From contig NC_134276.1 in the NCBI RefSeq assembly GCF_949628215.1, positions 217,888,610 through 217,952,609 of the forward strand: a stretch of 64,000 nt of DNA, written 5' to 3'. The stretch is from Phalacrocorax aristotelis (lineage: Eukaryota > Chordata > Aves > Suliformes > Phalacrocoracidae). The notes under the pieces were generated by a model, which did no database searches, was not told the origin of the DNA, and worked only from the letters and a program-made list of their open reading frames with translations. Below, piece after piece: positions 1 through 49,690 of the stretch (positions are counted from its first letter, which is position 1; each line of letters opens with the position of its first letter). The translations under genes were made by a program, and so were the position numbers.

Positions 1-990
1 GTGGGACTGGGGAGGGTGATGGGACCCCAGTGGGATGGGCTGGTGGGACTGGGGGGGCGATGGGACCCCAGTGGGATGGGCTGGTGGGACTGGGGAGGGT
101 GATGGGACCCCGGTGGGATGCGCTGGTGGGACTGGAGGGGCTGATGGGACCCCAGTGGGATGGGCTGGTGGGGATGGGGAGGGTGATGGGACCCCAGTGG
201 GATGGGCTGGTGGGACTGGGGGGGCTGATGGGACCCCAGTGGGATGGGCTGGTGGGACTGGAGGGGCTGATGGGACCCCAGTGGGATGGGCTGGTGGGAC
301 TGGGGAGGCGATGGGACCCGGTGGGATGGGCTGGTGGGACTGGGGGGGCGATGGGACCCCAGTGGGATGGGCTGGTGGGACTGGGGAGGGCGATGGACCC
401 CGGTGGGATGCGCCGGTGGGACTGGGGGGGCTGATGGGACCCCAGTGGGATGGGCTGGTAGGACTGGGGGGGCGATGGGACTCCAGTGGGATGGGCTGGT
501 GGGACTGGGGGGGCTGATGGGACCCCAGTGGGATGGGCTGGTGGGACTGGGGGGGCTGATGGGACCCCAGTGGGATGCACTGGTGGGACTGGTGGGGGGT
601 GATGGGACCCCAGTGGGATGCACTGGTGGGACTGGGGGGGCGATGGGACCCCGGTGGGGTGGGCTAGTGGGACTGGGGGGGCTGATGGGACCTCAGTGGG
701 ATGGGCTGGTGGGACTGGGGGGGTGATGGGACCCCAGTGGGATGGGCTGGTGGGACTGGGGGGGCTGATGGGACCCCAGTGGGATGCACTGGTGGGACTG
801 GTGGGGGGTGATGGGACCCCAGTGGGATGGGCTGGTGGGACTGGGGGGCCGATGGGACCCCGGTGGGATGCGCTGGTGGGACTGGGGGGCCGATGGGACC
901 CCGGTGGGATGCGCCGGTGGGACTGGGGGGGCGATGGGACCCCGGTGGGATGGACTGGTGGGACTGGGGACGCGATGGGACACCACGGGA
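1..990. repeat. 42-bp G-rich minisatellite upstream of TNPO3
   Basis: About 23 head-to-tail copies of a 42-bp unit whose core reads gtgggactggg, then gatgggacccc, then gtgggatgggctg. Copies differ by a few substitutions and 1-2 bp indels (for example cag/cgg before the third block, and atgggc/atgcgc/atgcac). Because 42 is a multiple of three and the unit lacks stops in several frames, long apparent reading frames of a 14-residue repeat run through it on both strands. They are artefacts. The array begins before the window. Runs of three to seven G on the plus strand could form G-quadruplexes. It ends about 450 bp before the TNPO3 start codon. Confidence 0.95.
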
Positions 991-999
991 CACGGTAAC

Positions 1000-1446
1000 G
1001 GGCTCGGGCGTGGCGATGAGACCCCCGGCCCGGGTGCGATGTGTGCGTTCGCGTGGGACCCCCGCCCCCCGCGGGCTCGTTCCCGCCGCGGCGGGCGCGT
1101 CCCTCCCGCGTGGGGCCGGGCGCGCCCGGAGCGCTTTGGCGGCCGCACCACCGGAAGCGCGGCGGGGCCGTTCCGGGCGGGGCTGCCGGCGCGGCCGGTC
1201 GGCGGGCGGGCAGGCGGGAGCGGCGGCGGCGCGCCGGGCCGGGCCGCGCCGAGCCTTTGCGGGAGGGAAGGGAAGGAAGCGGGACGGAAAGGGAAAACGG
1301 GAAACGTCAGGAAGCGGAGAGGAAGGAGGCGGAACGATCGCGCCGCCGGGGACGTGTTTCCGCGGGGAAGGCGGTGCGCCGCTGCACGGCCGTCCCGGTA
1401 CCGGAGGGCGGAGATGGCGGCGGGCGGGCGGCGCTGAGGGGCGGCC
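1000..1446 (+). promoter_or_regulatory. TNPO3: TNPO3 CpG-island promoter and 5' UTR
   Basis: Very CpG-dense sequence directly before the TNPO3 start, with no TATA box. Visible elements are an ETS-type ccggaagc at 1151-1158, a second ggaagcgg near 1310, several GC boxes, and a YY1-like gagatggcggc at 1411-1421. YY1 sites of this form usually lie at or just after the start site of housekeeping promoters, so transcription probably begins within about 100 bp of 1411. This is inferred from motifs; the start site itself cannot be seen. Confidence 0.7.
1414..1437 (+). promoter_or_regulatory. seven-codon upstream ORF before TNPO3
   Basis: An ATG inside the YY1-like motif opens a reading frame MAAGGRR and stops at 1435-1437, nine bases before the TNPO3 ATG at 1447. 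The uORF ATG has G at -3 and G at +4, so it could be used if transcription starts upstream of 1414. The very short distance to the main ATG would leave little room for reinitiation. If transcription starts within the YY1 motif the uORF is absent from the mRNA. Confidence 0.4.
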
Positions 1447-40354
<38,908 letters not shown>

Positions 40355-40554
40355 NNNNNNNNNNNNNNNNNNNNNNNNNNNNNNNNNNNNNNNNNNNNNN
40401 NNNNNNNNNNNNNNNNNNNNNNNNNNNNNNNNNNNNNNNNNNNNNNNNNNNNNNNNNNNNNNNNNNNNNNNNNNNNNNNNNNNNNNNNNNNNNNNNNNNN
40501 NNNNNNNNNNNNNNNNNNNNNNNNNNNNNNNNNNNNNNNNNNNNNNNNNNNNNN
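40355..40554. other. assembly gap of 200 N
   Basis: Exactly 200 N, a conventional placeholder for a gap of unknown size. It interrupts TNPO3 exon 14 on the left and abuts a 42-bp minisatellite on the right. The remaining TNPO3 exons must lie in it or elsewhere. Confidence 1.
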
Positions 40555-41150
40555 GACACGGGTGTGGGGAGAAGGGGCCGAGGCCTGCCCGGCTCGTGAC
40601 ACGGGTGTGAGAGAAGGGGCCGAGGCCTGCCCGGCTCGTGACACTGGTGTGGGAGAAGGGGCCGAGGCCTGCCCGGCTCGTGACACGGGCGTGAGAGAGG
40701 GGCCGAGGCCTGCCCGCTCGTGACACGGGTGTGGGAGAAGGGGCCGAGGCCTGCCCGGCTCGTGACACGGGTGTGGGAGAAGGGGCCGAGGCCTGCCCGG
40801 CTCGTGACACGGGTGTGGGAGAAGGGCCGAGGGCCCCCTGCCCGGCTCGTGACACGGGCGTGGGAGAAGGGGCCGAGGCCTGCCCGGCTCGTGACACGGG
40901 CAGTGAGAGAAGGGGCCGAGGCCTGCCCGGCTCGTGACACGGGCGTGGGAGAAGGGGCCGAGGCCTGCCCGGCTCGTGACACGGGTGTGGGAGAAGGGGG
41001 CCGAGGCCTGCCCGGCTCGTGACACGGGTGTGGGAGAAGGGGCCGAGGCCTGCCCGGCTCGTGACACGGGTGTGGGAGAAGGGGCCGAGGCCTGCCCGGC
41101 TCGTGACACGGGCGTGAGTACGGGGCCGAGGCCGAGTGGGCTCACGACAG
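40555..41150. repeat. 42-bp GC-rich minisatellite at the gap edge
   Basis: About 14 copies of a 42-bp unit: gacacgggtgtgggagaagg, then ggccgaggcctgcccggctc, then gt. There are small indels. The left end is lost in the gap, so the true array is probably longer and is a likely cause of the assembly break. Confidence 0.95.
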
Positions 41151-41364
41151 GTGTGTGCTGTGACGGCCCCCCGGCCCCGTGGGGGCGCGCGAGCCCCGCC
41201 CCACGTGGATGTGGGGCGCGCGCCGCCCCCCGAAAGCAGAAGCTGCGGCTGCTTTGGGGAAGCAAAACTAGGCGGGGACACGGGGGGGACGGGACTCCCC
41301 GCGGGGCATCCCCAGACCCCCACCCCCGCGCGGGGGGAGGGGACAGACCCACCGGTGGAGCGGC

Positions 41365-41397
41365 GGGGGGGGGGGGGGGGGGGGGGGGGAGGGGGGG
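41365..41397. repeat. 25-G run plus 7 G
   Basis: An uninterrupted run of 25 G (41365-41389), one A, then 7 G. It is a strong quadruplex candidate and its true length is uncertain. Confidence 0.9.
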
Positions 41398-41897
41398 TCA
41401 CGGCAGCCACGCGAGGGGTCCCAACCCCCCCCCCGACCCCGACCCCCCACGCACCCGGTGCACGCGTGACCGCTCGCACACGCGTGTGCGGCGTGTGTGT
41501 CCCCTCCCCGGCGGTGGCAAGCGCACACGCGTTTGTGCGCGGGGGGTGGTGGTGGTGGGGGGAGCCACGGATGGACACACGGACACTTCCTCAACCCGCG
41601 GCTCCCCCTCCCGCGTGGGCCGCGTCCCGTGGTGCCGTGGGCGCCCCTGAGTGGGTGCTGCCGGCCGGGACCCACGGCACCCACAGCCCCCACCCCCCCC
41701 ACGGGGACCGACCCGCGGGCCCCCACTGCGGAGCACGCACCCCGCGGCACCCACCCCGCGGGGACCCTCCCCACGGGGACCCCCTCGCCCTCGGGCACCC
41801 ACCCTCGGGTCCCGGCCCCCCCCCGCCCCGAGACCCCCAACCCACCCCCCACCCCCCCTGCCCACGGGGGATCCCGGACACGCGGCCCCGGACTCAC

Positions 41898-42110
41898 CTG
41901 CGCCCCGCGGCCGCCGCTGCCCAGCGCTTCCGCACGTCGGGGCCGGCCGTGGCGGGGGCGGGGGCGTGGCCGGCCGAGGGACCGCCCCCGGCACCGCCCC
42001 GCCCCGGGGGCGAGGCCCGTGGGTGTCCCCCGTGGGTGTGTCCCCTCCATGTGTGTCGTCCCCCCCCAGTCGTGCGTCGGTCCCCCCCCACCGGTGTCAC
42101 CCGTGACGTG
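41898..42110 (-). other. probable first exon of an unseen minus-strand gene
   Basis: The minus strand carries a strong splice donor, gcgcag|gtgagtcc, with the last exon base at 41898. Just upstream lies CpG-rich sequence with promoter elements at 42100-42460. No convincing start codon and coding frame are present, so the exon is probably non-coding. In mammals the gene tail-to-tail with TNPO3 is IRF5, and a minus-strand gene starting here and running toward TNPO3 through the gap would occupy that place. The assignment is inference from synteny only. Confidence 0.4.
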
Positions 42111-42460
42111 TGCCCGCTCCCCCCCGGGCATTACCGCCAGACCACCTCATTAACATACGCTTTGCATACATTTGCATATCCTGCGCCCACCGCCCGCCCC
42201 ACGTGACGCGCGGGGATCCCCGCAGTGGGCGGGGATCCCTGCCGGGGTACGATTGGCCGCGCTCGCTGTCACTCAGGGTGTCCCCACCCACCCGCCGCCG
42301 CCCCCGCCCCTTCAGGCGAGGCACGCCCGCCCCGGGGGCGTTGCCAGGCAACGCGGAGGCGGGGCGATGGGGCGGGGCGAGGGGGGGGCGGGGCGAGGGG
42401 GGGCGGGCCCGCCAGGCCGTCGGGCTCTGCCGCCGGTCGCCCGCCTAAGCCCGACTTAAA
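42100..42460 (-). promoter_or_regulatory. CpG-island promoter with X-box, CCAAT, E-box, octamer
   Basis: Read on the minus strand, the order toward the putative exon is: GC boxes (about 42360-42410); a perfect RFX X-box palindrome GTTGCC-A-GGCAAC at 42340-42352; ccaat near 42250; an E-box cacgtg near 42200; and the octamer ATGCAAAT at 42170-42177 with a second near-octamer ATGCAAAG just beside it. No TATA box is evident. The region is strongly CpG-rich. The direction is chosen from the donor at 41897, and the promoter may be bidirectional. Confidence 0.55.
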
Positions 42461-42510
42461 CCTGAGCTGGCCTCTGCTGCGGGGGGGGCCAGTTCCCACG
42501 GCGGGGGGGG

Positions 42511-42735
42511 CAGATCCCAGTGGATTCCCAGTGGTGGGGAGCAGATCCAGTGGGGGGTGGGGCGCGATCCCAGTGGATTCCCCTGGGGGCAGATCCCAGT
42601 GGATTCCCAGTGGGAGTGGAGCAGATCCCAGTGGATGCGGGGGAGGGGAGCAGACCCCAGTGGATGAGGGGAGCAGATCCCAGCCGATTCCCGGCGGGGG
42701 GGGGGGCGGGGGGGGGCAGATCCCGGAGGCAGGGG
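42511..42735. repeat. short degenerate minisatellite, about 30-bp unit
   Basis: Seven or eight imperfect copies of cagatcccagtggattccc plus a G-rich spacer, period 23-32 bp. Confidence 0.8.
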
Positions 42736-45700
42736 CCGCCCGGGCTGCTGCTCCGTTCCGGCCCCCCTCCCCGGGGGGTGGTGGGGTTTCCCCTCCTCGC
42801 TGCGCCCCTTCGAGGCAGCCCTTGGAGGATCCGTTGGGAGCCGCCTCTGGGATCAACCTGCAGATCCCTGGGGATCGGCCGCGGGGCAGGGCCTGATCCG
42901 GGGCCACCAGCCAGGAACGGCCAATTCGGCCGGGAATCTCGGCCCCGCTGTGCCGCGGGGTTGGGGGGGGGGGGGGGCGGGGGGCGGCTACAGCCCTCGG
43001 AGCGTCTTCCCGACGCATCCCGGCCGAATTCCCTTCCCGCACCGGAAAAGGCACCCAAACACGCCGGTTTCGGGGATGCCGATGGGGTATTTCCTCGAGG
43101 GTCCTGCTTCGGCGCCCGCTCGAGCCTCGCCAGGGGGGTGTCTCCCCTCGCGGGAGGGAGGCGGCGGCCCCACCGATGAGCCGGCGTCGAGCTTTTCGGC
43201 CGAGATTTCGGGGAAAGGGGAAGGAAACGGGACAGGCCGAGCATTTCCCCTCCGCCGCCGCCTTCCGGGAAGCGCCGGGCCTTCGGCTCAGCCTTGGATT
43301 TCTCCACGGAGAAACAAAACCCTTCTTGGCACCGATTTCCCTCTGCCAGCGCTCTCCGCCTCGTGGTTTCTTTTCTATTTCTTTTCTATTCCCAGATGAA
43401 AAAACTGAGTTTCAAATTCCTCGGGACGGCCTCGCGGCCGTGAGAGGGAGCACTCAGCCCTGCCGACGCCGCAGCGGCTCCGCCAAGGGCCGTCGGACGG
43501 GCTTTCCCGGAGTTGGGCATTCAGCGCCTCGGAGCCATCGCTTCCCGGGCTCCCGGCCAGCCGCCCCGCTCCGGATAGCGGCCGCGTAGATTTTGGGTTC
43601 TTTCAGCTGGTTTTTGGCCACAGGTAGAGGGAGAACCTTTCCGAAAACCCGGTGGCGCTCCCACCTCCGCGTTTCTGCCTCAAATCACGTCGTTGTTTGT
43701 CTTTAGTTAATTACGGGGGGGGGGGAGTAAAACAGCAGAGACCGATCTCCACATCTTAATTTGGCGGCTTCCTCCCGTAGAGCCAGCTCTGGCGCGAGCG
43801 CGATGCGCTGCCGAGGAGCCGGAGCGGTGCCGGAGCGGTGCCGGAGCCACGCCGGGCCAGCCGGCCGACCCACTCCCAGCCAGTCTGGGCAGAACACGAG
43901 GCCGCCCCGTTTCCAGGGGTTTTCCTCCGTGGCCGGGAGCCCAGCTCGGCTCCCCGCTGTCGGCCGGCTCCCGCAGCGTCAGCCAGGGCGCCCTCAGGCC
44001 GGCCAAAACCGAAGCGGCGTGGGAGACGCTCCAGCAGCCGCGACATCCAAAAGCCCCGTGCCCCGGGGAGAGGCGCCGAGGTGCCGGTTTGCGCTCCGGT
44101 TTTGACGTCTCGTGTTCTCTTGCGGCAGCTCCGAGCGGGCGGTTCGGAGAAAGCCGAGGGAATCCTTCGCCATCCCGCGCCTCCCGGTCAGCGGGACTTG
44201 CCGATGGAGGTGGTTCCTCGGCGGGAGGCGGTTCCTCGGTGGGACCGTGGTCCAGGTGAGTCGCCGTGGTTTCCCAGCCGCCGAGAGGAGACGTGGTACG
44301 AGCAGTCGTGGTCTCCGACCTCTACCTGAGACTTTTCCACCTTTTTAATCCCTTGTGTTTTTTCTCTTTTCAATCCCCGTTGACCTTGAAGAGCTCTGGG
44401 TTGTGGAAGCTCCGTCCCCTCGCGGCGGTGGGGCGTCTTTGTGAGGAGGTCGGCCGCTTTCTCCAAAAATCAAGCCCCGCGGTCGGACACGCCGGACGTC
44501 TGATGGCGGAGGTTGGGTGGCAGGAGAAACGCGAGTGTTCGGTACTTACCCAGAAGGTTTGTTCTCCAAAAACCCATGTTACATCCCAAATACGCAGCCA
44601 GGAACCCTTCTGTCGCCGATACGCCGCGGTCACCAGATGGGGACAAGGCAAAAGGAGAGGGAATCGTAGGAGGCAACGCGACACGCTGACGACCCTGAAT
44701 AAAACCTCCCGCTCCCCTTCCTCCGAGTATTTCCACGTCAAAATACTTCAGTATCGGGAGGAGAAACTTTAGGTTTTCGCTCGCTCAAACGTCTCCTCCC
44801 ACAGCGAAATTTTTGCTCTCGGCCACATTTTCGGCGTCTCCGAGCAGGGAGTTCCTTGCGAGTAACTTGCACGTCGCAGGGTCCCCGTCAGACCTCAGCA
44901 CGGCACGTGCTGGCAAATATTCATCAAAATCAAGCATTCTAAACCAAATACCCTCCCCCCAGGTGCTGACGGCCATCGGCGATCGTGCCTCGAAGCCCTT
45001 CGTGGCGGCGGCGTTCAGCTGCCTCCCGCCACCTCGGCTGCGGTCCTGCTGAAGGTAGAACCTGGCGGACCCGCTCGCCGACATCGTGGCCGGCGTCTGA
45101 TCATCGGGTCGGCAGAGACGGACCCCACAGCCGGACAGAAAGACGGAGCGCGGGGGGACGCTGGCAGCAGCCTGAGGCCGGGGTCCCGGGCGGCGAAGGA
45201 AGAAGGGGAGGAGGGAAGTGTTGATTTCTGCAAAAGTGACCCAAATTGAGGAACAGCGGGGCCGTCCCCGGCGCGGGGCGGCAGGCACCGGGAAGGTGAG
45301 GAGAACGGCGTCGCCGCGTGTTTCCGCGCAGGCGGCAGGCACGCGGCGCCAACGGGGTTGGCCTTGTATGGTCTAGTTTTGCAAAATACCGGCCTTAACC
45401 AACCCATTCGATCCACAATTGTACGTCTTGGGTCGTGTCTCTCGCAAGGTCTCGCTCCTCCTCCCGCCTGGAGGACATGGCTCTCCATGGGAACGACGTC
45501 CCCCTGCAGCCCCCGGGTGGCTCCTCGGGTGGGCTCCGCTGCCGATTTCGGAGGCGGTTTTGGTGTCGGGAGCCTGATTTCCTCAGCCAGGAGGGGACGG
45601 CTTCTCTCTGGAGAGCCGAGCGGCTGCCGGGCGCCCGCGGTGTGGCTCCGTGCCTTGCCTGGAGCAGCTCTCCGTAGCCGGTCCCGGTGGCACCGGATAG

Positions 45701-48700
45701 CTGGGAGTTTGGGACCGTCTGAAAAACAAGCGGATGCCACCGCTTCTGTGTTCCTAAAACCACGTTTCAGGCACTAAGAGCATGTTTGGACCAGACACAG
45801 AGGAGCGGAACGTCAGGCAGGAAAGCTCTGAGTGTGTTTTGCAAAACCTCTGAGAGGAGCCCCTCTGAGGGAGGGGCTGGGACTAAGCCGCGTTTTTGGG
45901 GCTCCAGGCGCAAAGCCGGCCACGTGTGAGTCTCCCCTCCGACGGCGCGTCCTGCCGGGAGCATTTCCCACTGCTTGCATGCGCCGCGAGATCCCTCTGC
46001 CTTGACGGCTCCACGCCGAAAGCCCTTTGCTTTTTATGGGCAGAGAGCAGCTTGTTTTTAACTTCCCGGCCGGTAAGATCATCCGAAGGATTGAGAGGGC
46101 CGGCTGTGATTTAATGAACAAGCTCCGCGACGAGGCGCTGCGAGGGGTCCCCCGCGGCGGGCCGTGCATCGGGGTGCGCTCGTCACCCTGACTCGCTGAG
46201 CTATTTGGGTGCCGCTGAGTTCATGGAGTTGCAGCGGTAACGGGATGTTCCCCACGGGCGGTGCAAAGGGGTGAGCTGGAAGCCACCAAGGCAAAGAAGA
46301 GCTCTCCAGGGTCGGATGACCGAGGGCAGTGTGTGACCGAGAGCCGGAGATGAGCCGAAACCTTCTGGGCAGTGGGAAAGGTCCTGGTTTTCCAGGAGAG
46401 GGAGACTGGACCGGCTTTGCCCTTGCTCCTCGGCTCAGAGCACCAGAGCCAGAGCGGACTCGAGCAGGACCTGGCCTCCTGGATTTGATAGTTCGGGTCC
46501 GGGATGTCCTGCAGCGAAGTCTCCGGCGCCAGGACTGCGCCGGGGCTCCGAGAGGCCGCTTCAGCCCCCACAGGTCACCTGGGGGACACACGGTTGTCCT
46601 CGGGGTACTTGATTCCGCGCGAGGTCCTCGCGTTGGGGCGCAGGCACGTCCCGGCGACCGCTCCCTGATAACAGACCGTTCTGCAGGGAAATGGTTAAAA
46701 TGAACAAATGCAAACCACGATTAAAAGGATGGAATTAATTTGAGGTTTCTTGGTCTGTTGAGTTAGCTGAAGATTTGCTTTAATGATTTAAATGGCTTTA
46801 ATTAAATCAATCTGCTCCGGGAACAGGAATTCCCCCTTTTTTATTTTGGCTAAAGCTCTCCAAAGTAGCAGAGATCCAGGAGACGGAGAGAGTTGGGAAA
46901 ATCCAACACCCGGGCGCGAGGAGAGGCAGCTTGCGTCACGCTCAAAGAGCCTCAGAACAGCATCTCGCCCCAGGCAGGGACCCTCCGTCCCGCGCCGGGA
47001 GGGGACGCCTCCGCCGCTGTCCTCCCGCAGCCCCGCTCAAGCTCTGCAGGCCCTGCGGACGGCGTTAACAGCCGGTTGGAGTTTGTCTTGCATTTGAGGC
47101 ACCATCACATCCTGGCAGCAGCAGCTCAAAGAGACCGAGGCGCGGAAAGTCACTGATTTTTTATGGTTTTTTTCTGAGTTTTGGGGCCTAAAGGGGCAAA
47201 CAGGGGCTCTGGGCTGCCGGCCACGTGCACCTCCTCGGTGCCGCTGTGCTCATCGAGAGCAAACCCCTCTTTTCTTCCTCCAAAAACAAGCAAACAAACC
47301 CCAGTCCCAACCAGTTGCATTTAACACTCCCAGTCCGTGCCTGCCCTCCACCGTGCCCGCGGGCAGCCCCGAAGGCGGGCGGGCAGCAGGGGCTGCACGG
47401 GGCAGCGCCCCACCTTCCCCTGGGAGCCTGTGCGTGCCGGGTCAGGGTCTCGAGGCATCCGTCCCATCCTCAGCCGCCTTCCACGTGCCCCCCCGGCACT
47501 CATGGCGGTGCTCGGTTACAGCGCCGTGCTCGGACAAGGACATTTCTCCCCGTCCGAGTTGGCTGGCGTCGGCGGCAGCGTTCACGGGGCGTACGCTCAG
47601 CAGCAGCCCCGGGGCTGGCAGGTCCCTCGCATTGCTGCTCCCTTAGATCACCATCCCGAATGCCTTCCCTCCGGCTCATCCCTCCGCTCCGAGCACCGCC
47701 GCCGAGCCCACGAAGATGGCTCGACACACGGCACGGGAGGGCGGAGGAGCGGCAAGAGGCTTCTCCTGGTTCACAACCGATTCTTTTATGGTTTTGTGTT
47801 TTTTTTTTTAGCTGGCCCTGTGGACCTCAAGGCAGGCGCCGCGCCTGCTGGGTGGGGGCACAGCTCTGCCCAACCCTTTCCGTCACGATCCGTGGGGGTT
47901 TTGCCGATGGCCGCCCCGGAGCGGCCGGGGAGGAGTGGGTGCAGGGCTGGGAAAGCAGCCAGCTGGGATGTGGAGGAATGCCAGGACGCTGAGCGCAGGG
48001 GCCTCCTTCGGCTCCACGCGGCCATCGCTTCCCTAAATAGAGAGCTGTGGGGCTGGAGGATTAGCTGGGGGCATTCCTCTGCCCCCGGCTGCTGACCCCG
48101 GGACGCGTTTGCTCATCGCTATATTAAATCCTGCACACAACGGGTTGCTCTTCACAAGTCCTCCAGGTGTCGGGATTTCTGCTCCTCCCTCGGTCCCGCA
48201 CTTTCAACCGCAGTGGGGATTTGCAGGTGCCGAGTCAGTTTTGGTTTGTTCCGCTCAGATTTTGCAGGGGAGGTTCACGCTTTTCCCTTTCGACACCTCC
48301 TGGCAGCGCTCGCGGAGCGCGAGGGTATTTATAGCCACCCTGGCGAGGTTAAGAGCCGCTGCCTAACGGTTGGCGAACGCCCCGTGCCAGCCGGACAACG
48401 GGGCTGGTCGGTGCACGGTTATATCCACGTGGTTTCACCGGAGGAGCCGAGGGCTCTGGGTTTAGGTGTTGTCAGCCGGGCGTCCGCCACAGGGCTGCGC
48501 TCTGGAGAGCGGCTGTAGGAACGGGGTTGTGTGGGAACCCAGCGGGTTCCTTGCGCTGGAGATGCTGCGTCTCCCTCTCCCCTCGGCTCCTGCACACAGC
48601 TCCGTGTCCTCCACCCTTCGGCACGCCACCAGGGACGCAACCCAACCGCAAAGGGCTTCCCCAGTTCCGCCCGTGGGAGCTCAGGCCGCCTCACGGTCCT

Positions 48701-49690
48701 CCCTCAGAGCGGTCATCACCACCAACGCTGCTCCTGGGAGAGGCTTGTCTGACCTGCTCCTCCGCCCATCCTGGCCGAGTCACCCCGTTGTAGGCCTGCG
48801 TGCCAGATCTGGTGCACCCGCAACCCTCACCCATGGCCCGGGCATGCAAGGGACGGCTGCTGCCCCGCTCCCAGCAGGAAACGGTTAAAAAAACTCCCAT
48901 GTTTTCTTCTTTTGAACCACACTGACCAAGCGCAGGTTTGCTGGGCTCTCCTCCCAGACCTCCAGTTGTCATCACCGCCCTCCTCTGGGCTTTTGCAGGA
49001 TCTAGGATTAGGGTTCAGGCCTTTATACATTGGTGTGGGTTTTTTTTTGGGGGGGGGGGGGGGGGCGGTTCTGGTGGTGTTACCACTTTTGGGTGGAATG
49101 CCGGGAAGAGGGAGACTCCCAACGGGCATTTGAGTCTCGTTGTGTTTCCGTAGTGGGACTCACAGCAGTGTGGATAGCGGCTCAGAATCCAGCCGCCCTA
49201 CAACAAAGCCGGCATCCCAGGGCAGAGCTGGAGTTAGGAATTCCCTTTGGATATTTTCAAGCCTTAATTTAATCCTCCCTGATGCCCGGTTTGCGGCTCA
49301 GGTGGAAGCAGGCCACCTCTCGCAGGAAAGACCATCCAATTCCCCGTGTTACACGAGCCGCGGACTTCCCCAGTTAATTCGGGTTTGAACCACAGTGCAT
49401 TTCCAAGGAAAAACATCCAATTCTGTGGCAAAACCACACAGTCCTGGCCGGCGAGATTCCTTCCACCTGACTTCACCTCCCTGAACGAGGCAGATGGCTC
49501 GAGGACAGAGTCTTCCAGCTCCTTCGTGGCATCGGTTGTTCTCCGGCTCCTTCGAGGCGTCGGTTGCTCTCCAGGCCATCCCAGCTCTTCTTCCAGGGGC
49601 ATTTCTCAAGGGACTCACAAAGGTTTTAGCTAAAACCAGCACCAAAACAGTGTCCGTGACTTGGCAGCGGCCGCGGCTGTGGGTGGGATG
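42736..49690. other. intergenic, GC-rich, no gene recognised
   Basis: No exon with both splice signals and recognisable protein was found on either strand. G runs occur near 42965 and 43716. Chance open frames are G/R/P-rich. I searched by eye for IRF5, ATP6V1F, FLNC and OPN1SW protein motifs and saw none. Confidence 0.45.
49053..49074. repeat. T8-G run
   Basis: A T run passing directly into about 18 G then CGG. A low-complexity tract. Confidence 0.85.

Noticed and set aside
1-998. Long open frames of a 14-residue G/W/D-rich repeat
   Set aside because: They follow only from a stop-free 42-bp repeat in several frames; no start context, splice signal or homology.
44785-45342. A 185-codon minus-strand frame as a possible gene
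   Set aside because: No family resemblance, no splice or promoter support, and similar frames are common in this GC-rich interval.
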